A stretch of DNA of 6,284 nt from an uncultured Bacteroidota bacterium (GCA_946479535.1 CAMLGP010000185.1:1-6284); one strand, 5' to 3'; positions 1-6,284 are shown, counted from the first letter of the stretch. Translations and numbers: made by a program. The notes: generated from the sequence alone by a model not told the origin.

Positions 1-640
1 TAAAAGTGGTGAGCATGGCAGTAGTATTCTTTGCTTCAACAAGTCGGCGGCTGATTGTCTTACGAAGATTGCTCATTTTTTCAGCCCGTACATTGAGACT
101 TAAAAGCTCTGAACCATTGAATGCTTTCTTACCAGGATTAGCCAAAGCAGCCAATACATCTTCTTTCAGGATCTTCCCCTGGTAACCGGAAGGAGAAACG
201 GTTTTGGGATCAACTTTCCTATCTGCTATGATAGCTGATGCAACAGGTGTTGCTTTTATATCACCTGGAACTGAAGTTGCCGGAGCAGTTGTTTTTGCTT
301 CGGCCTTCTTCTCAACTTTTTCTTCATTTGGCCTGGCTTCCGCTTTTTGCTCAGTTGCTGCAGGCTTACCATTGGAAGCAGGCGTGCCCGATGTAGCGGG
401 TTTGGCTGCGGTTTCATCGATACTTGCAAGTACATCGCCGATCTTAAGGGTATCGCCTTCCTTTGCCGAAGTTTTTAAAACACCGGCCTGCTCAGCATTG
501 ACTTCAAAAGTTGCTTTTTCACTTTCCAGTTCCGCAATCACTTCATCTCTATCAACATAATCCCCATCCTTCTTATTCCATTTCAATAATGTCACTTCGC
601 TGATGGATTCCCCTACCGTTGGTACTTTAATATCAATCAT
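1..640 (-). CDS. sucB: 2-oxoglutarate dehydrogenase E2 (dihydrolipoamide succinyltransferase), 3'-truncated by window edge
   Basis: This is the E2 core subunit of the 2-oxoglutarate dehydrogenase complex. It transfers the succinyl group from E1 to CoA through a swinging lipoyl arm in the cytoplasm. The gene reads leftward from ATG at 640, and 213 residues are visible before the window ends inside the catalytic domain. An N-terminal lipoyl domain spans about residues 1-75 (MIDIKVPTVGESISEV), with the lipoylated lysine at about K42 in ELESEKATFEV. A low-complexity Ala/Pro/Lys/Glu linker follows at about 76-128. The E3-binding peripheral subunit domain is at about 130-166 (KILKEDVLAAL). The catalytic domain starts with MSNLRKTISRRLVEAKNTTAML at about 189-210. 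Its position directly after the E1 gene supports the succinyl over the acetyl or branched-chain E2 assignment. The part with the catalytic HxxxD motif lies outside the window. The gene probably shares a transcript with sucA. Confidence 0.93.
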   Translation of the reverse strand, partial: MIDIKVPTVGESISEVTLLKWNKKDGDYVDRDEVIAELESEKATFEVNAEQAGVLKTSAKEGDTLKIGDVLASIDETAAKPATSGTPASNGKPAATEQKAEARPNEEKVEKKAEAKTTAPATSVPGDIKATPVASAIIADRKVDPKTVSPSGYQGKILKEDVLAALANPGKKAFNGSELLSLNVRAEKMSNLRKTISRRLVEAKNTTAMLTTF

Positions 641-659
641 AAATTCGCCAATTATTATA

Positions 660-741
660 TAAAGTCAAAAGTAAAAATTCAAAAAGCAAAAAGTGATGTT
701 CCACCAGATATTTTTGACTTTTTAATTTTGACTTTTTACTT
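660..741. repeat. AT-rich imperfect inverted repeat between sucA and sucB
   Basis: Nearly the whole 106-bp gap between the two genes is built from variants of AAAAGTCAAAA. The left arm (about 661-694) carries AGTCAAAAGTAAAAATTC. The right arm (about 711-740) carries two spaced copies of TTTTGACTTTTTA, at 712-724 and 726-738. The arms are imperfectly complementary and enclose a short non-repetitive loop around 695-709, so the transcript could fold into a long A/U hairpin. Similar GTCAAAA-type intergenic repeats occur in Bacteroidota genomes from general recollection, which I cannot confirm here. The effect on sucB expression is unknown. Confidence 0.6.
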
Positions 742-746
742 CTTAT

Positions 747-3521
747 TTAGATGCTGAATGCTGTTTCAATGATCTCTTCCTGTTCCTGCTTATGCACTTT
801 TGCAAAACCTGTGGCCGTAGCCGCAGAAGGTTGCCTGCTGATCACTCCATAGTTGATGGTCTTCAGGTTCATTTGAAGGAATGAGGCAGCTCCCATATTC
901 AGTGGCTCTTCCTGTACCCAGAACCATGTAGCCTTGCTGTATTTACTATTTAATACTTCCAGCTGTTTAAGAGGCAACGGATATAATTGCTCAAGTCTTA
1001 CCAGTGCAACATCCTTCCGGTTTTCTTTTACCTGCCTTTCAGCCAGATCAAAATAGATCTTGCCACTACAGAAAAGTACTTTCTTCACACTGGCTGCATC
1101 AGCAAAAACATCATCGATCACCTCTTTAAACCCGCCTTGCAAAAATTCATCCTTCAATGAATAACTGGCCGGTAAACGGAGATTGGCTTTGGGTGAAAAA
1201 TTGATCAGTGGTTTCCTGAATGGCCAGGAAAGTTGTCTTCTCAATGCGTGGAAAAAATTGGCTGCCGTAGTCACATTGGTAGCAACCATATTCAGTTCAG
1301 CACAGGATTGCAGAAATCTTTCAATGCGGGCACTGCTATGCTCTGGACCCTGACCTTCATAGCCATGGGGTAGTAACATCACAATCCCGTTCATGCGATT
1401 CCATTTCTGCTCTCCTGAAATAATGAACTGGTCAACCATTGGCTGGGCCACATTGAAGAAATCGCCAAACTGGGCTTCCCACACTACCAGCGCATTTGGA
1501 TTTGCCAATGCATAGCCATATTCAAATCCAAGCACACCATATTCACTCAAAAGAGAATTATATATCCGGTATTGGCCTGTTGCACCCGGTATCCGGCTCA
1601 GGCGGTTATAAGCAATATCATCATTCTCATCCCGCAATACAGAATGCCGGTGAGAGAAGGTACCTCTTCGAATATCCTGTCCGCTCATTCGAACATCATG
1701 ACCATCCAGTAAGATGCTGCCATAAGCCAGCAATTCGCCACTTGACCAATCAAGCTTACCCTCGGTTTCATAAAGTTTCACTTTATCCTGGATGATCTTT
1801 TCAATTTTTCTTAATGGCTTAAACTCTTCAGGCCAATGCATCATGGCATCGAATACCTTTTTGAAGTTTTCTTCGCTGATGGCAGTAACAGGTGAACTGT
1901 CAAAATCTTCTTCTGTTGCTTTGCGCAGATTACGCCACCATTTTTCTGGCTGCTGATAGTGATAAGGCAAAGGCTTTTGCTTTACTTCATCCAGCCGCTC
2001 CTGCAGATCAGCCCAGAATTTCTTCTCCATTTCCTTGGCTAACTCCTTGGCATCAGCTTCACCATGCTCCAGCAGGTAATTCGCATAAACTTCCCGTGGG
2101 TTAGCATGCTTTTCAATCATTTCATACAAGCGTGGTTGTGTAAACTTGGGGTCATCGCCTTCATTATGGCCATGACGCCGGTAACAAACCATATCTATAA
2201 AAACATCAGAATTAAATTCCTGACGATAACGTGTGGCTATTTCAGCAACCTTAACTACCGCTTCCGGATCATCCCCATTAACATGGAATACCGGGGCCTG
2301 GATGGCTGCAGCAAGGGAAGTGCAGTAATCAGAACTTCTTGCCTCGTCAAAATCAGTAGTAAAACCAATCTGGTTATTGATAACAAAATGAATAGTGCCA
2401 CCGGTGTAATAGCCACTAAGCTTGCTCATCTGCATCACTTCATAAACAATACCCTGGCCTGCAATAGAAGCATCACCATGTATGAGAATGGGAAGTATTT
2501 TATCATATTCGGAAGCATATAGTACGTCGGCCTTTGCTCTTGCAAAACCAACCACTACCGGATCAACAGCTTCAAGGTGACTTGGATTGGGCATGAGTTT
2601 AAGATGTACCACCTTGTTATCCGGAGTAGTGATCTCACTCCCGAATCCCATATGATATTTCACATCTCCACTCCCCATGGTTTGATCTACTTTGGCAGTT
2701 CCTTCAAATTCACTGAATATCTGCTCATAGGTTTTACCCATGATATTGGCCAGTACATTCAACCGGCCTCTATGCGCCATACCAATAACCACTTCCTGCA
2801 CATCATTGCCGGCAGCAGTATTAATAATTGCATCTAAAGCAGCTATTGTAGTTTCACCACCTTCCAGGGAAAATCGTTTTTGACCTACATATTTGGTCTG
2901 AAGGAATTTTTCGAACATAACACCCTGATTCAGCTTCTCCAGAATTCTTTTCTTTTTATCAAGGGAAAGCTCATCTGAAAAATTATGTTCCATTTCTTTG
3001 GTGAGCCAGTTTACCTTTTCCTGGTCACTGATATATTTGAATTCAATGCCTACATGGTATGCATATACTTTTTGAAGATGACCGAGAATATTTTGAAGAG
3101 TGGAAGCGCCTATTCCTATGCGCTCACCAACCTGGAAGGTTTTGTTCAGGTCCTCATCAGTAAGATTAAAAAAAGAAAGCTGGAGATTGGCATCACGATC
3201 TTTTCTTTCACGGATAGGGTTTGTCTTTGCAATCAAATGGCCTTTATTGCGATAACCAAGTATCAGGCGATAGGCGCCAAGTTCCTTTTTCCAGCCGATA
3301 TCTATCGGCTTTATATCGGTTGATTTGCCTGCCGGCACTTCAGGAGCTGATGTTACAGTAGAGCCATTAGTATATGATTTACCATTACCAATAGCGAAAT
3401 CAAAGCCCTCAAAGAATTTCTTTAACTCAGGATCTACACTATTTGGGTCTTTTTGGAATTCCCGGTACAGATTCTCAATAAACTCTGGGTGTGAACTGGT
3501 GATATACGAAAAGTCCTTCAT
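747..3521 (-). CDS. sucA: 2-oxoglutarate dehydrogenase E1 component (thiamine diphosphate-dependent)
   Basis: This enzyme decarboxylates 2-oxoglutarate using thiamine diphosphate and hands the succinyl group to the lipoyl arm of E2 in the TCA cycle. The 924-residue protein is a normal full length for the family. Residues 1-43 form the N-terminal E1 segment (MKDFSYIT...FFEGFDFA). The TPP-binding domain covers about 200-480: GMAHRGRLNVL with H250, GDVKYHMGFGS with H290, NPSHLEAVDP, HGDASIAGQG with D350, INNQIGFTT (381-389) and RRHGHNEGDDP (448-458). The transketolase-like pyrimidine domain is at about 594-790 (GQDIRRGTFSHRH, WEAQFGDFFNVAQ). The C-terminal domain ends with RQPSAATATGFAKVH. A GTG at 3557 would add 12 residues, but I prefer the ATG at 3521: family members usually begin at MKDFSYI, and the best candidate -7 element overlaps the GTG. 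It is the first gene of the sucAB pair and is divergent from rpsT. Confidence 0.96.
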   Translation of the reverse strand: MKDFSYITSSHPEFIENLYREFQKDPNSVDPELKKFFEGFDFAIGNGKSYTNGSTVTSAPEVPAGKSTDIKPIDIGWKKELGAYRLILGYRNKGHLIAKTNPIRERKDRDANLQLSFFNLTDEDLNKTFQVGERIGIGASTLQNILGHLQKVYAYHVGIEFKYISDQEKVNWLTKEMEHNFSDELSLDKKKRILEKLNQGVMFEKFLQTKYVGQKRFSLEGGETTIAALDAIINTAAGNDVQEVVIGMAHRGRLNVLANIMGKTYEQIFSEFEGTAKVDQTMGSGDVKYHMGFGSEITTPDNKVVHLKLMPNPSHLEAVDPVVVGFARAKADVLYASEYDKILPILIHGDASIAGQGIVYEVMQMSKLSGYYTGGTIHFVINNQIGFTTDFDEARSSDYCTSLAAAIQAPVFHVNGDDPEAVVKVAEIATRYRQEFNSDVFIDMVCYRRHGHNEGDDPKFTQPRLYEMIEKHANPREVYANYLLEHGEADAKELAKEMEKKFWADLQERLDEVKQKPLPYHYQQPEKWWRNLRKATEEDFDSSPVTAISEENFKKVFDAMMHWPEEFKPLRKIEKIIQDKVKLYETEGKLDWSSGELLAYGSILLDGHDVRMSGQDIRRGTFSHRHSVLRDENDDIAYNRLSRIPGATGQYRIYNSLLSEYGVLGFEYGYALANPNALVVWEAQFGDFFNVAQPMVDQFIISGEQKWNRMNGIVMLLPHGYEGQGPEHSSARIERFLQSCAELNMVATNVTTAANFFHALRRQLSWPFRKPLINFSPKANLRLPASYSLKDEFLQGGFKEVIDDVFADAASVKKVLFCSGKIYFDLAERQVKENRKDVALVRLEQLYPLPLKQLEVLNSKYSKATWFWVQEEPLNMGAASFLQMNLKTINYGVISRQPSAATATGFAKVHKQEQEEIIETAFSI

Positions 3522-3556
3522 GAAAGAGGAAATTTTGGATTGCAATTTCAGGGACA

Positions 3557-3564
3557 CAAATATC
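3557..3564 (-). promoter_or_regulatory. Possible sucA promoter -7 element (weak)
   Basis: On the minus strand this reads GATATTTG, which differs from the Bacteroidota -7 consensus TANNTTTG only at the first base. Transcription from it would start about 30 nt before the sucA ATG at 3521. No clear TTTG or TTG box sits at the expected -33 spacing, so this is only a candidate. Confidence 0.25.
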
Positions 3565-3619
3565 GCCTAAAAAGTCTGAAAATCAGAGGCCGATCTAACA
3601 GGAAAGAGCCTCAATTTGT

Positions 3620-3640
3620 GCCAAAATGACGAATTTTGGC
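3620..3640. promoter_or_regulatory. Perfect inverted repeat GCCAAAAT-N5-ATTTTGGC (possible operator)
   Basis: Two perfect 8-bp arms separated by GACGA lie in the divergent region between sucA and rpsT. The repeat is about 46 bp upstream of the rpsT -33 box and about 100 bp upstream of the sucA start. Its length and symmetry suit a dimeric DNA-binding protein. It is unlikely to be a terminator because no gene ends nearby. I do not recognise the cognate regulator. Confidence 0.45.
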
Positions 3641-3685
3641 CTACAGTATGGATCAAAAGGAAGGAGGTATTTACATTGATCAAAA

Positions 3686-3717
3686 TTTGGCAATTCCCCT
3701 TGCCGGTCTTACCTTTG
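3686..3717 (+). promoter_or_regulatory. Bacteroidota-type sigma-A promoter for rpsT
   Basis: A TTTG (-33 box, 3686-3689), then exactly 20 bp, then TACCTTTG (-7 box, 3710-3717) matches the Bacteroidota housekeeping promoter pattern TTTG-N19-21-TANNTTTG. The predicted start of transcription is about 3723-3725. That gives a leader of about 55 nt before the rpsT ATG at 3779. Confidence 0.7.
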
Positions 3718-3721
3718 CCGT

Positions 3722-3760
3722 CCCTTCCGAAAATCCCGATAATTATTGGGAGGAAAAGGG
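3722..3760 (+). promoter_or_regulatory. Stem-loop in the rpsT 5' leader
   Basis: The near-palindrome TCCCGATAATTATTGGGA (3734-3751) folds into a 7-bp stem, including one G-U pair, with an AATT loop. Flanking CCCTT (3722-3726) and AAGGG (3756-3760) can extend it through internal loops. The structure begins at about the predicted transcription start and ends about 18 nt before the ATG. Ribosomal protein S20 represses its own translation in E. coli, so an autoregulatory role is conceivable, but nothing in the sequence proves it. Confidence 0.4.
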
Positions 3761-3778
3761 ACTAAAATCTGAAGAAGA

Positions 3779-4036
3779 ATGGCTAATCACAGCGCTACCA
3801 AAAAAGATGTTCGCCAGGCTGCAGCTCGCAGGGAAAGGAACAAATATTACGGCAAAACAACCCGTAATGCCATCCGTGACCTGAAAGCATCAAAAACAAA
3901 GAAAGAGGCTGCTGACCAGTTCCCAACCACAGCTGCCATGATCGATAAACTGGCTAAAAGAGGCATCATCCACAAGAATAAAGCGGCCAATCTCAAAAGC
4001 AAACTGGCTCGCAAAGTAAACAGCATTGCGAAATAG
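3779..4036 (+). CDS. rpsT: 30S ribosomal protein S20 (bS20)
   Basis: This small basic protein binds 16S rRNA and helps assemble the 30S subunit. The product is 85 residues, a typical S20 length. It begins MANHSATKKDVRQAAARRERN and continues with the Lys/Arg/Ala-rich helices typical of the family (TRNAIRDLKASKTKKEA, then MIDKLAKRGIIHKNKAANLKSKLARKV). ATG at 3779 gives the standard S20 N-terminus. The upstream bases (GAAGAAGA) are purine-rich but form no strong Shine-Dalgarno sequence, as is usual in Bacteroidota. The gene appears monocistronic, with its own promoter upstream and an intrinsic terminator about 33 bp after the stop. Confidence 0.97.
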   Translation: MANHSATKKDVRQAAARRERNKYYGKTTRNAIRDLKASKTKKEAADQFPTTAAMIDKLAKRGIIHKNKAANLKSKLARKVNSIAK

Positions 4037-4069
4037 TATTCCTAAAAAAGCTAATTACCTTTTTATAAG

Positions 4070-4095
4070 AACGGCATCCATCAGGGTGCCGTTTT
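4070..4095 (+). terminator. Rho-independent terminator of rpsT
   Basis: AACGGCATCC (4070-4079) pairs with GGGTGCCGTT (4084-4093) in a 10-bp stem containing one T-G pair, with an ATCA tetraloop. A T-run follows (GTTTTAATTTT). It ends at the stop codon of the convergent hxlR-type gene. On the minus strand the tail is only TCTTATA, so it should act mainly on rpsT and only weakly, if at all, on the opposing gene. Confidence 0.85.
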
Positions 4096-4492
4096 AATTT
4101 TGGCTATTGACAACCACTGGGGAAGGCGAGAAAATAACATGCCCATTCTCAAGCACTTTATTTGTGCCCTCATATTTTGTTCCCCAATCTTCCATTTCTG
4201 AAAATAGCGGGATCAATTGCAGACCTATATCCGTAAGGAAATACTCTACTTTAAGCGGTACAACGGGGTACACTTTTTTATAGATGATCCCGAATGTTTC
4301 CAGTTCTTTTAATTGCTGGCGCAATACTCTGGCACTGGCACTCACCTGGGCAAGGTGCTTTTGTAATTCACTGGGTCTTTTGATGCCTTTATGGAGACAG
4401 GAAATGATATCCCGTTTCCATTTACCCCCGATAACGTAGAAGGTAACATCAATTCCACTTCTTTTCTTTAATGGCATTTTTCGTTCGTACAT
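4094..4492 (-). CDS. HxlR-family winged-helix transcriptional regulator
   Basis: This is a DNA-binding regulator of the HxlR branch of MarR-like winged-helix proteins, which usually bind palindromic operators as dimers. The 132-residue product shows the family pattern: VIGGKWKRDIISCL (20-33), RPSELQKHLAQVSARVLRQQLKELE-like recognition helix region (about 39-65), and the wing with VYPVVPLKVEYFLTDIG (74-90). The family's usual N-terminal CPVE motif is replaced by SGID (Ser12 at the cysteine position). The only cysteine is C32, so canonical thiol sensing is doubtful. ATG at 4492 is chosen, and ATG at 4477 (MPLKKRS) is an alternative that removes five residues. The gene converges on rpsT and diverges from the M14 peptidase gene. 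A palindrome 20-34 bp upstream suggests autoregulation. Its target genes cannot be told from the window. Confidence 0.88.
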   Translation of the reverse strand: MYERKMPLKKRSGIDVTFYVIGGKWKRDIISCLHKGIKRPSELQKHLAQVSASARVLRQQLKELETFGIIYKKVYPVVPLKVEYFLTDIGLQLIPLFSEMEDWGTKYEGTNKVLENGHVIFSPSPVVVNSQN

Positions 4493-4512
4493 GGCTGGAT
4501 TAATTTAAAGTG

Positions 4513-4545
4513 GGATAATATTATCCGAATAGGCTGATATTATCA
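4513..4545. promoter_or_regulatory. Perfect palindrome plus related second site upstream of hxlR-type gene
   Basis: GGATAATATTATCC (4513-4526) is a perfect 14-bp palindrome starting 20 bp upstream of the regulator's ATG. A second symmetric site, TGATATTATCA (4535-4545), shares the core ATATTATC, with the cores 19 bp apart. This is a plausible operator pair for self-repression by the adjacent HxlR-type protein. The assignment to that protein is inferred from proximity. Confidence 0.5.
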
Positions 4546-4554
4546 CTTGAATTA

Positions 4555-4568
4555 TGCAATCGGTTACA
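4555..4568. promoter_or_regulatory. LacI/GalR-type operator, site 1
   Basis: TGCAATCGGTTACA matches the generic LacI/GalR-family operator pattern TGNAANCGNTTNCA at every defined position, including the central CG. It lies between the divergent hxlR-type and M14 peptidase genes and pairs with a second site 56 bp to the right. No LacI-family gene is in the window, so the regulator would be encoded elsewhere. Confidence 0.55.
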
Positions 4569-4610
4569 GCACTTAATTGACCTTAAAATTAGGGGATTTG
4601 AATTAAAAAT

Positions 4611-4624
4611 TGCAACCGATTGCA
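4611..4624. promoter_or_regulatory. LacI/GalR-type operator, site 2
   Basis: TGCAACCGATTGCA also fits TGNAANCGNTTNCA fully and is more symmetric than site 1. The extended sequences TTATGCAATCGGTT (4552-4565) and AACCGATTGCATAA (4614-4627) are exact reverse complements, so the two sites sit in inverted orientation. Site 2 ends about 91 bp upstream of the M14 peptidase ATG and may control that gene. No clean Bacteroidota promoter was found beside it. Confidence 0.6.
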
Positions 4625-4715
4625 TAAATATTTTTATTCCCCTCGGAAAAGCTCTAGTTCGCAATCCCCTCTTCCATTAGCCCGATGCCGTATTTTTAAG
4701 CATTAAAACCAATAA

Positions 4716-6284
4716 ATGAAAGCTTTTTGCCTCCTGACCGGACTCCTGGCCACTTTGCTATCCTTCAGCCAGCCCCTGACTCAATTTGAGCGCTCCAACG
4801 GAACTCAAACCCCCACCTATCAGGAGATTATAAGCTGGTGGAAACAACTGGATGCCGCTTCAGGCAAGGTAAAAATGTTTACGATGGGCATGAGCGATGC
4901 CGGTTTTCCCTTACACCTTGTCATCATTTCAGGAAAGGATGCACCTGGAACGCTGACCGGTATTCACAAGCCTTCTCAAAGCCTTATATTAGTAAATAAT
5001 GGTATCCATCCCGGCGAACCGGATGGTATAGATGCAAGCATGTTGCTGGCAAAGGATATTGTAAAAAACCACATTACCCTTCCACAAAACATCCTCCTGG
5101 CTATCATCCCGGTTTATAATATCGGAGGATGTCTTGATCGTAGTGCCTATTATCGGGTTGACCAGAACGGTCCGGAAGAATTTGGCTTTCGAGGTAATTC
5201 CCAAAATCTTGATCTAAACAGGGACTTCATCAAATGTGATTCAAAAGATGCCCGTGCCTTTACTGAGATCTTTCATTTACTTGATCCGGATGTATTTGTA
5301 GATAACCATGTTAGCAATGGAGCCGATTACCAGCATATCATAACTCTCCTTACTTCCCAGCATAATAAACTTGGCGGTGAAATGGGAAAGTTTATGAACA
5401 AAAAATTTGAGCCGGGTATTTATGCATTGATGAAGGAGAAGGGCTATGACCTGATTCCTTATGTCAACCACTTTGGTGAAACTCCTGAAAACGGCTGGCA
5501 GGAATTCTGGGATAGTCCGCGCTATGGAAGCGGATATGGAACGCTTTGGCAAACTTTCTCATTTGTGCCGGAAACCCATATGCTGAAAACATACAGACAA
5601 CGGGTAGAAGCAACCTATTCACTGATGCAAAGCTTCATTACGTTCACTGCAGCAAATAGCAAAACCATCAGGACTTATCGTGCGGAGGCAAAAAAAGCTG
5701 CCAACGCTCAGCGGGAATTCCCAATAAGCTGGACTAATGATCATTCCCGATTCCAGGAATATCTATTCAAAGGATTTGAAGCCGGACATAAGAACAGTGA
5801 GGTGTCTGGTCAACCGCGTTTGTATTACGACAGGAATAAACCTTATGAGAAGAAAGTAAAAATATATAATGAATACACACCCGATCGAACAGTCAAAAAA
5901 CCTTTAGCCTATATCATTCCGCAAGGCTGGTGGAAAGTAATAGATCTCCTGAAATTGAATAAGGTATCAATTCAGGCACTAAAGAAAGACACCACTATTG
6001 AATTGGAAGTTTATAATATAACTGACTATAAACCCCTTCCAAGAACTTATGAAAGCCATCATCTGAACAATGAAGTAAAGAAAGAAACAACTGTTGAAAG
6101 GATCAGCTTCCGTAAGGGTGACTGGTATATTCCAATGAACCAGACAGCCAACCGGTTTCTCATTGAAACGTTGGAACCCGATGCTGAAGATTCTTATTTC
6201 ACATGGAATTTTTTTGATGGAAAACTAGGCCAGAAGGAAGGATATTCTGCGTATATGTTTGAAGATTTCGCAGATGATTATTTA
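4716..6284 (+). CDS. Secreted M14-family zinc carboxypeptidase, 3'-truncated by window edge
   Basis: The product is probably an exported metallopeptidase that trims C-terminal residues from peptides, although its substrate cannot be read from the sequence. The frame is open for 523 codons to the window end, with no stop. ATG at 4716 directly follows an in-frame TAA. A short Sec-type signal peptide is likely (MKAFCLLTGLLATLLSFSQP, cleavage near 18-20). The M14 catalytic domain covers about 35-315. Zinc ligands are H98 and E101 in NNGIHPGEPDG and H198 in VDNHVSNGADYQH. The substrate-binding arginine is R169 in NLDLNRDF. The likely catalytic glutamate is E286 in FVPETHML. All key residues are present, so the enzyme looks active. 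Residues from about 330 onward form a long C-terminal region that I do not recognise (for example PLAYIIPQGWWKVIDLLK). Two LacI-type operator sites lie upstream. Confidence 0.88.
   Translation, partial: MKAFCLLTGLLATLLSFSQPLTQFERSNGTQTPTYQEIISWWKQLDAASGKVKMFTMGMSDAGFPLHLVIISGKDAPGTLTGIHKPSQSLILVNNGIHPGEPDGIDASMLLAKDIVKNHITLPQNILLAIIPVYNIGGCLDRSAYYRVDQNGPEEFGFRGNSQNLDLNRDFIKCDSKDARAFTEIFHLLDPDVFVDNHVSNGADYQHIITLLTSQHNKLGGEMGKFMNKKFEPGIYALMKEKGYDLIPYVNHFGETPENGWQEFWDSPRYGSGYGTLWQTFSFVPETHMLKTYRQRVEATYSLMQSFITFTAANSKTIRTYRAEAKKAANAQREFPISWTNDHSRFQEYLFKGFEAGHKNSEVSGQPRLYYDRNKPYEKKVKIYNEYTPDRTVKKPLAYIIPQGWWKVIDLLKLNKVSIQALKKDTTIELEVYNITDYKPLPRTYESHHLNNEVKKETTVERISFRKGDWYIPMNQTANRFLIETLEPDAEDSYFTWNFFDGKLGQKEGYSAYMFEDFADDYL

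Noticed and set aside
204..560. Plus-strand 118-codon frame, Ala/Ser/Phe-rich
   Set aside because: It is antisense to sucB; its composition is the mirror of the Ala/Lys/Glu-rich E2 linker.
1496..2837. Several plus-strand frames (1496-1795, 1892-2104, 2064-2522, 2577-2837)
   Set aside because: All lie antisense within the well-conserved sucA coding sequence and show no family signature.
2985..3570. Plus-strand frames 2985-3323 and 3325-3570
   Set aside because: Antisense to the 5' part of sucA, with no recognisable product.
3636..3884. Plus-strand 82-codon frame with a TTG start overlapping the beginning of rpsT
   Set aside because: It starts upstream of the predicted rpsT transcription start, overlaps rpsT out of frame by over 100 bp, and resembles no known protein.
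4629..4698. TATTTTTA boxes (4629-4636 and 4691-4698) as -7 elements for the M14 peptidase gene
   Set aside because: Each is one base off TANNTTTG, but neither has a TTTG box at the required 19-21 bp spacing, so I did not call a promoter.
4989..5552. Minus-strand frames 4989-5204 and 5277-5552
   Set aside because: They are antisense to the M14 peptidase gene, whose zinc-binding motifs are encoded on the plus strand here.

Overview
The window looks like ordinary chromosomal DNA from a member of the Bacteroidota, most like the Chitinophagaceae. This rests on protein style (an OdhA beginning MKDFSYIT), AT-rich leaders without Shine-Dalgarno sequences, and a Bacteroidota-type promoter (TTTG-N20-TACCTTTG) upstream of rpsT. 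No phage, transposon, CRISPR, tRNA or rRNA is visible, and every protein belongs to a recognisable family.

Left half (1-3557, minus strand): two genes of the 2-oxoglutarate dehydrogenase complex, transcribed right to left. The complete E1 gene (sucA/odhA) comes first and is followed after about 106 bp by the E2 gene (sucB/odhB), which runs off the left edge. Together they make the TCA-cycle enzyme that converts 2-oxoglutarate to succinyl-CoA. The gap between them holds an AT-rich repeat that can fold into a long imperfect hairpin.

Middle (3522-4093): a divergent control region with an inverted repeat (GCCAAAAT-N5-ATTTTGGC), then the rpsT promoter, a structured 5' leader, rpsT (ribosomal protein S20) and a strong intrinsic terminator. 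The terminator abuts the stop codon of a convergent HxlR-family regulator gene.

Right part (4094-6284): the minus-strand HxlR-type winged-helix regulator is divergent from a plus-strand secreted M14 zinc carboxypeptidase that runs off the right edge. Their shared 223 bp intergenic region is rich in palindromes. It contains a perfect 14-bp palindrome with a related second site near hxlR, and two copies of a LacI/GalR-type operator (both fit TGNAANCGNTTNCA) 56 bp apart.

The most interesting material is regulatory, not coding. I see no convincing new multi-gene system.
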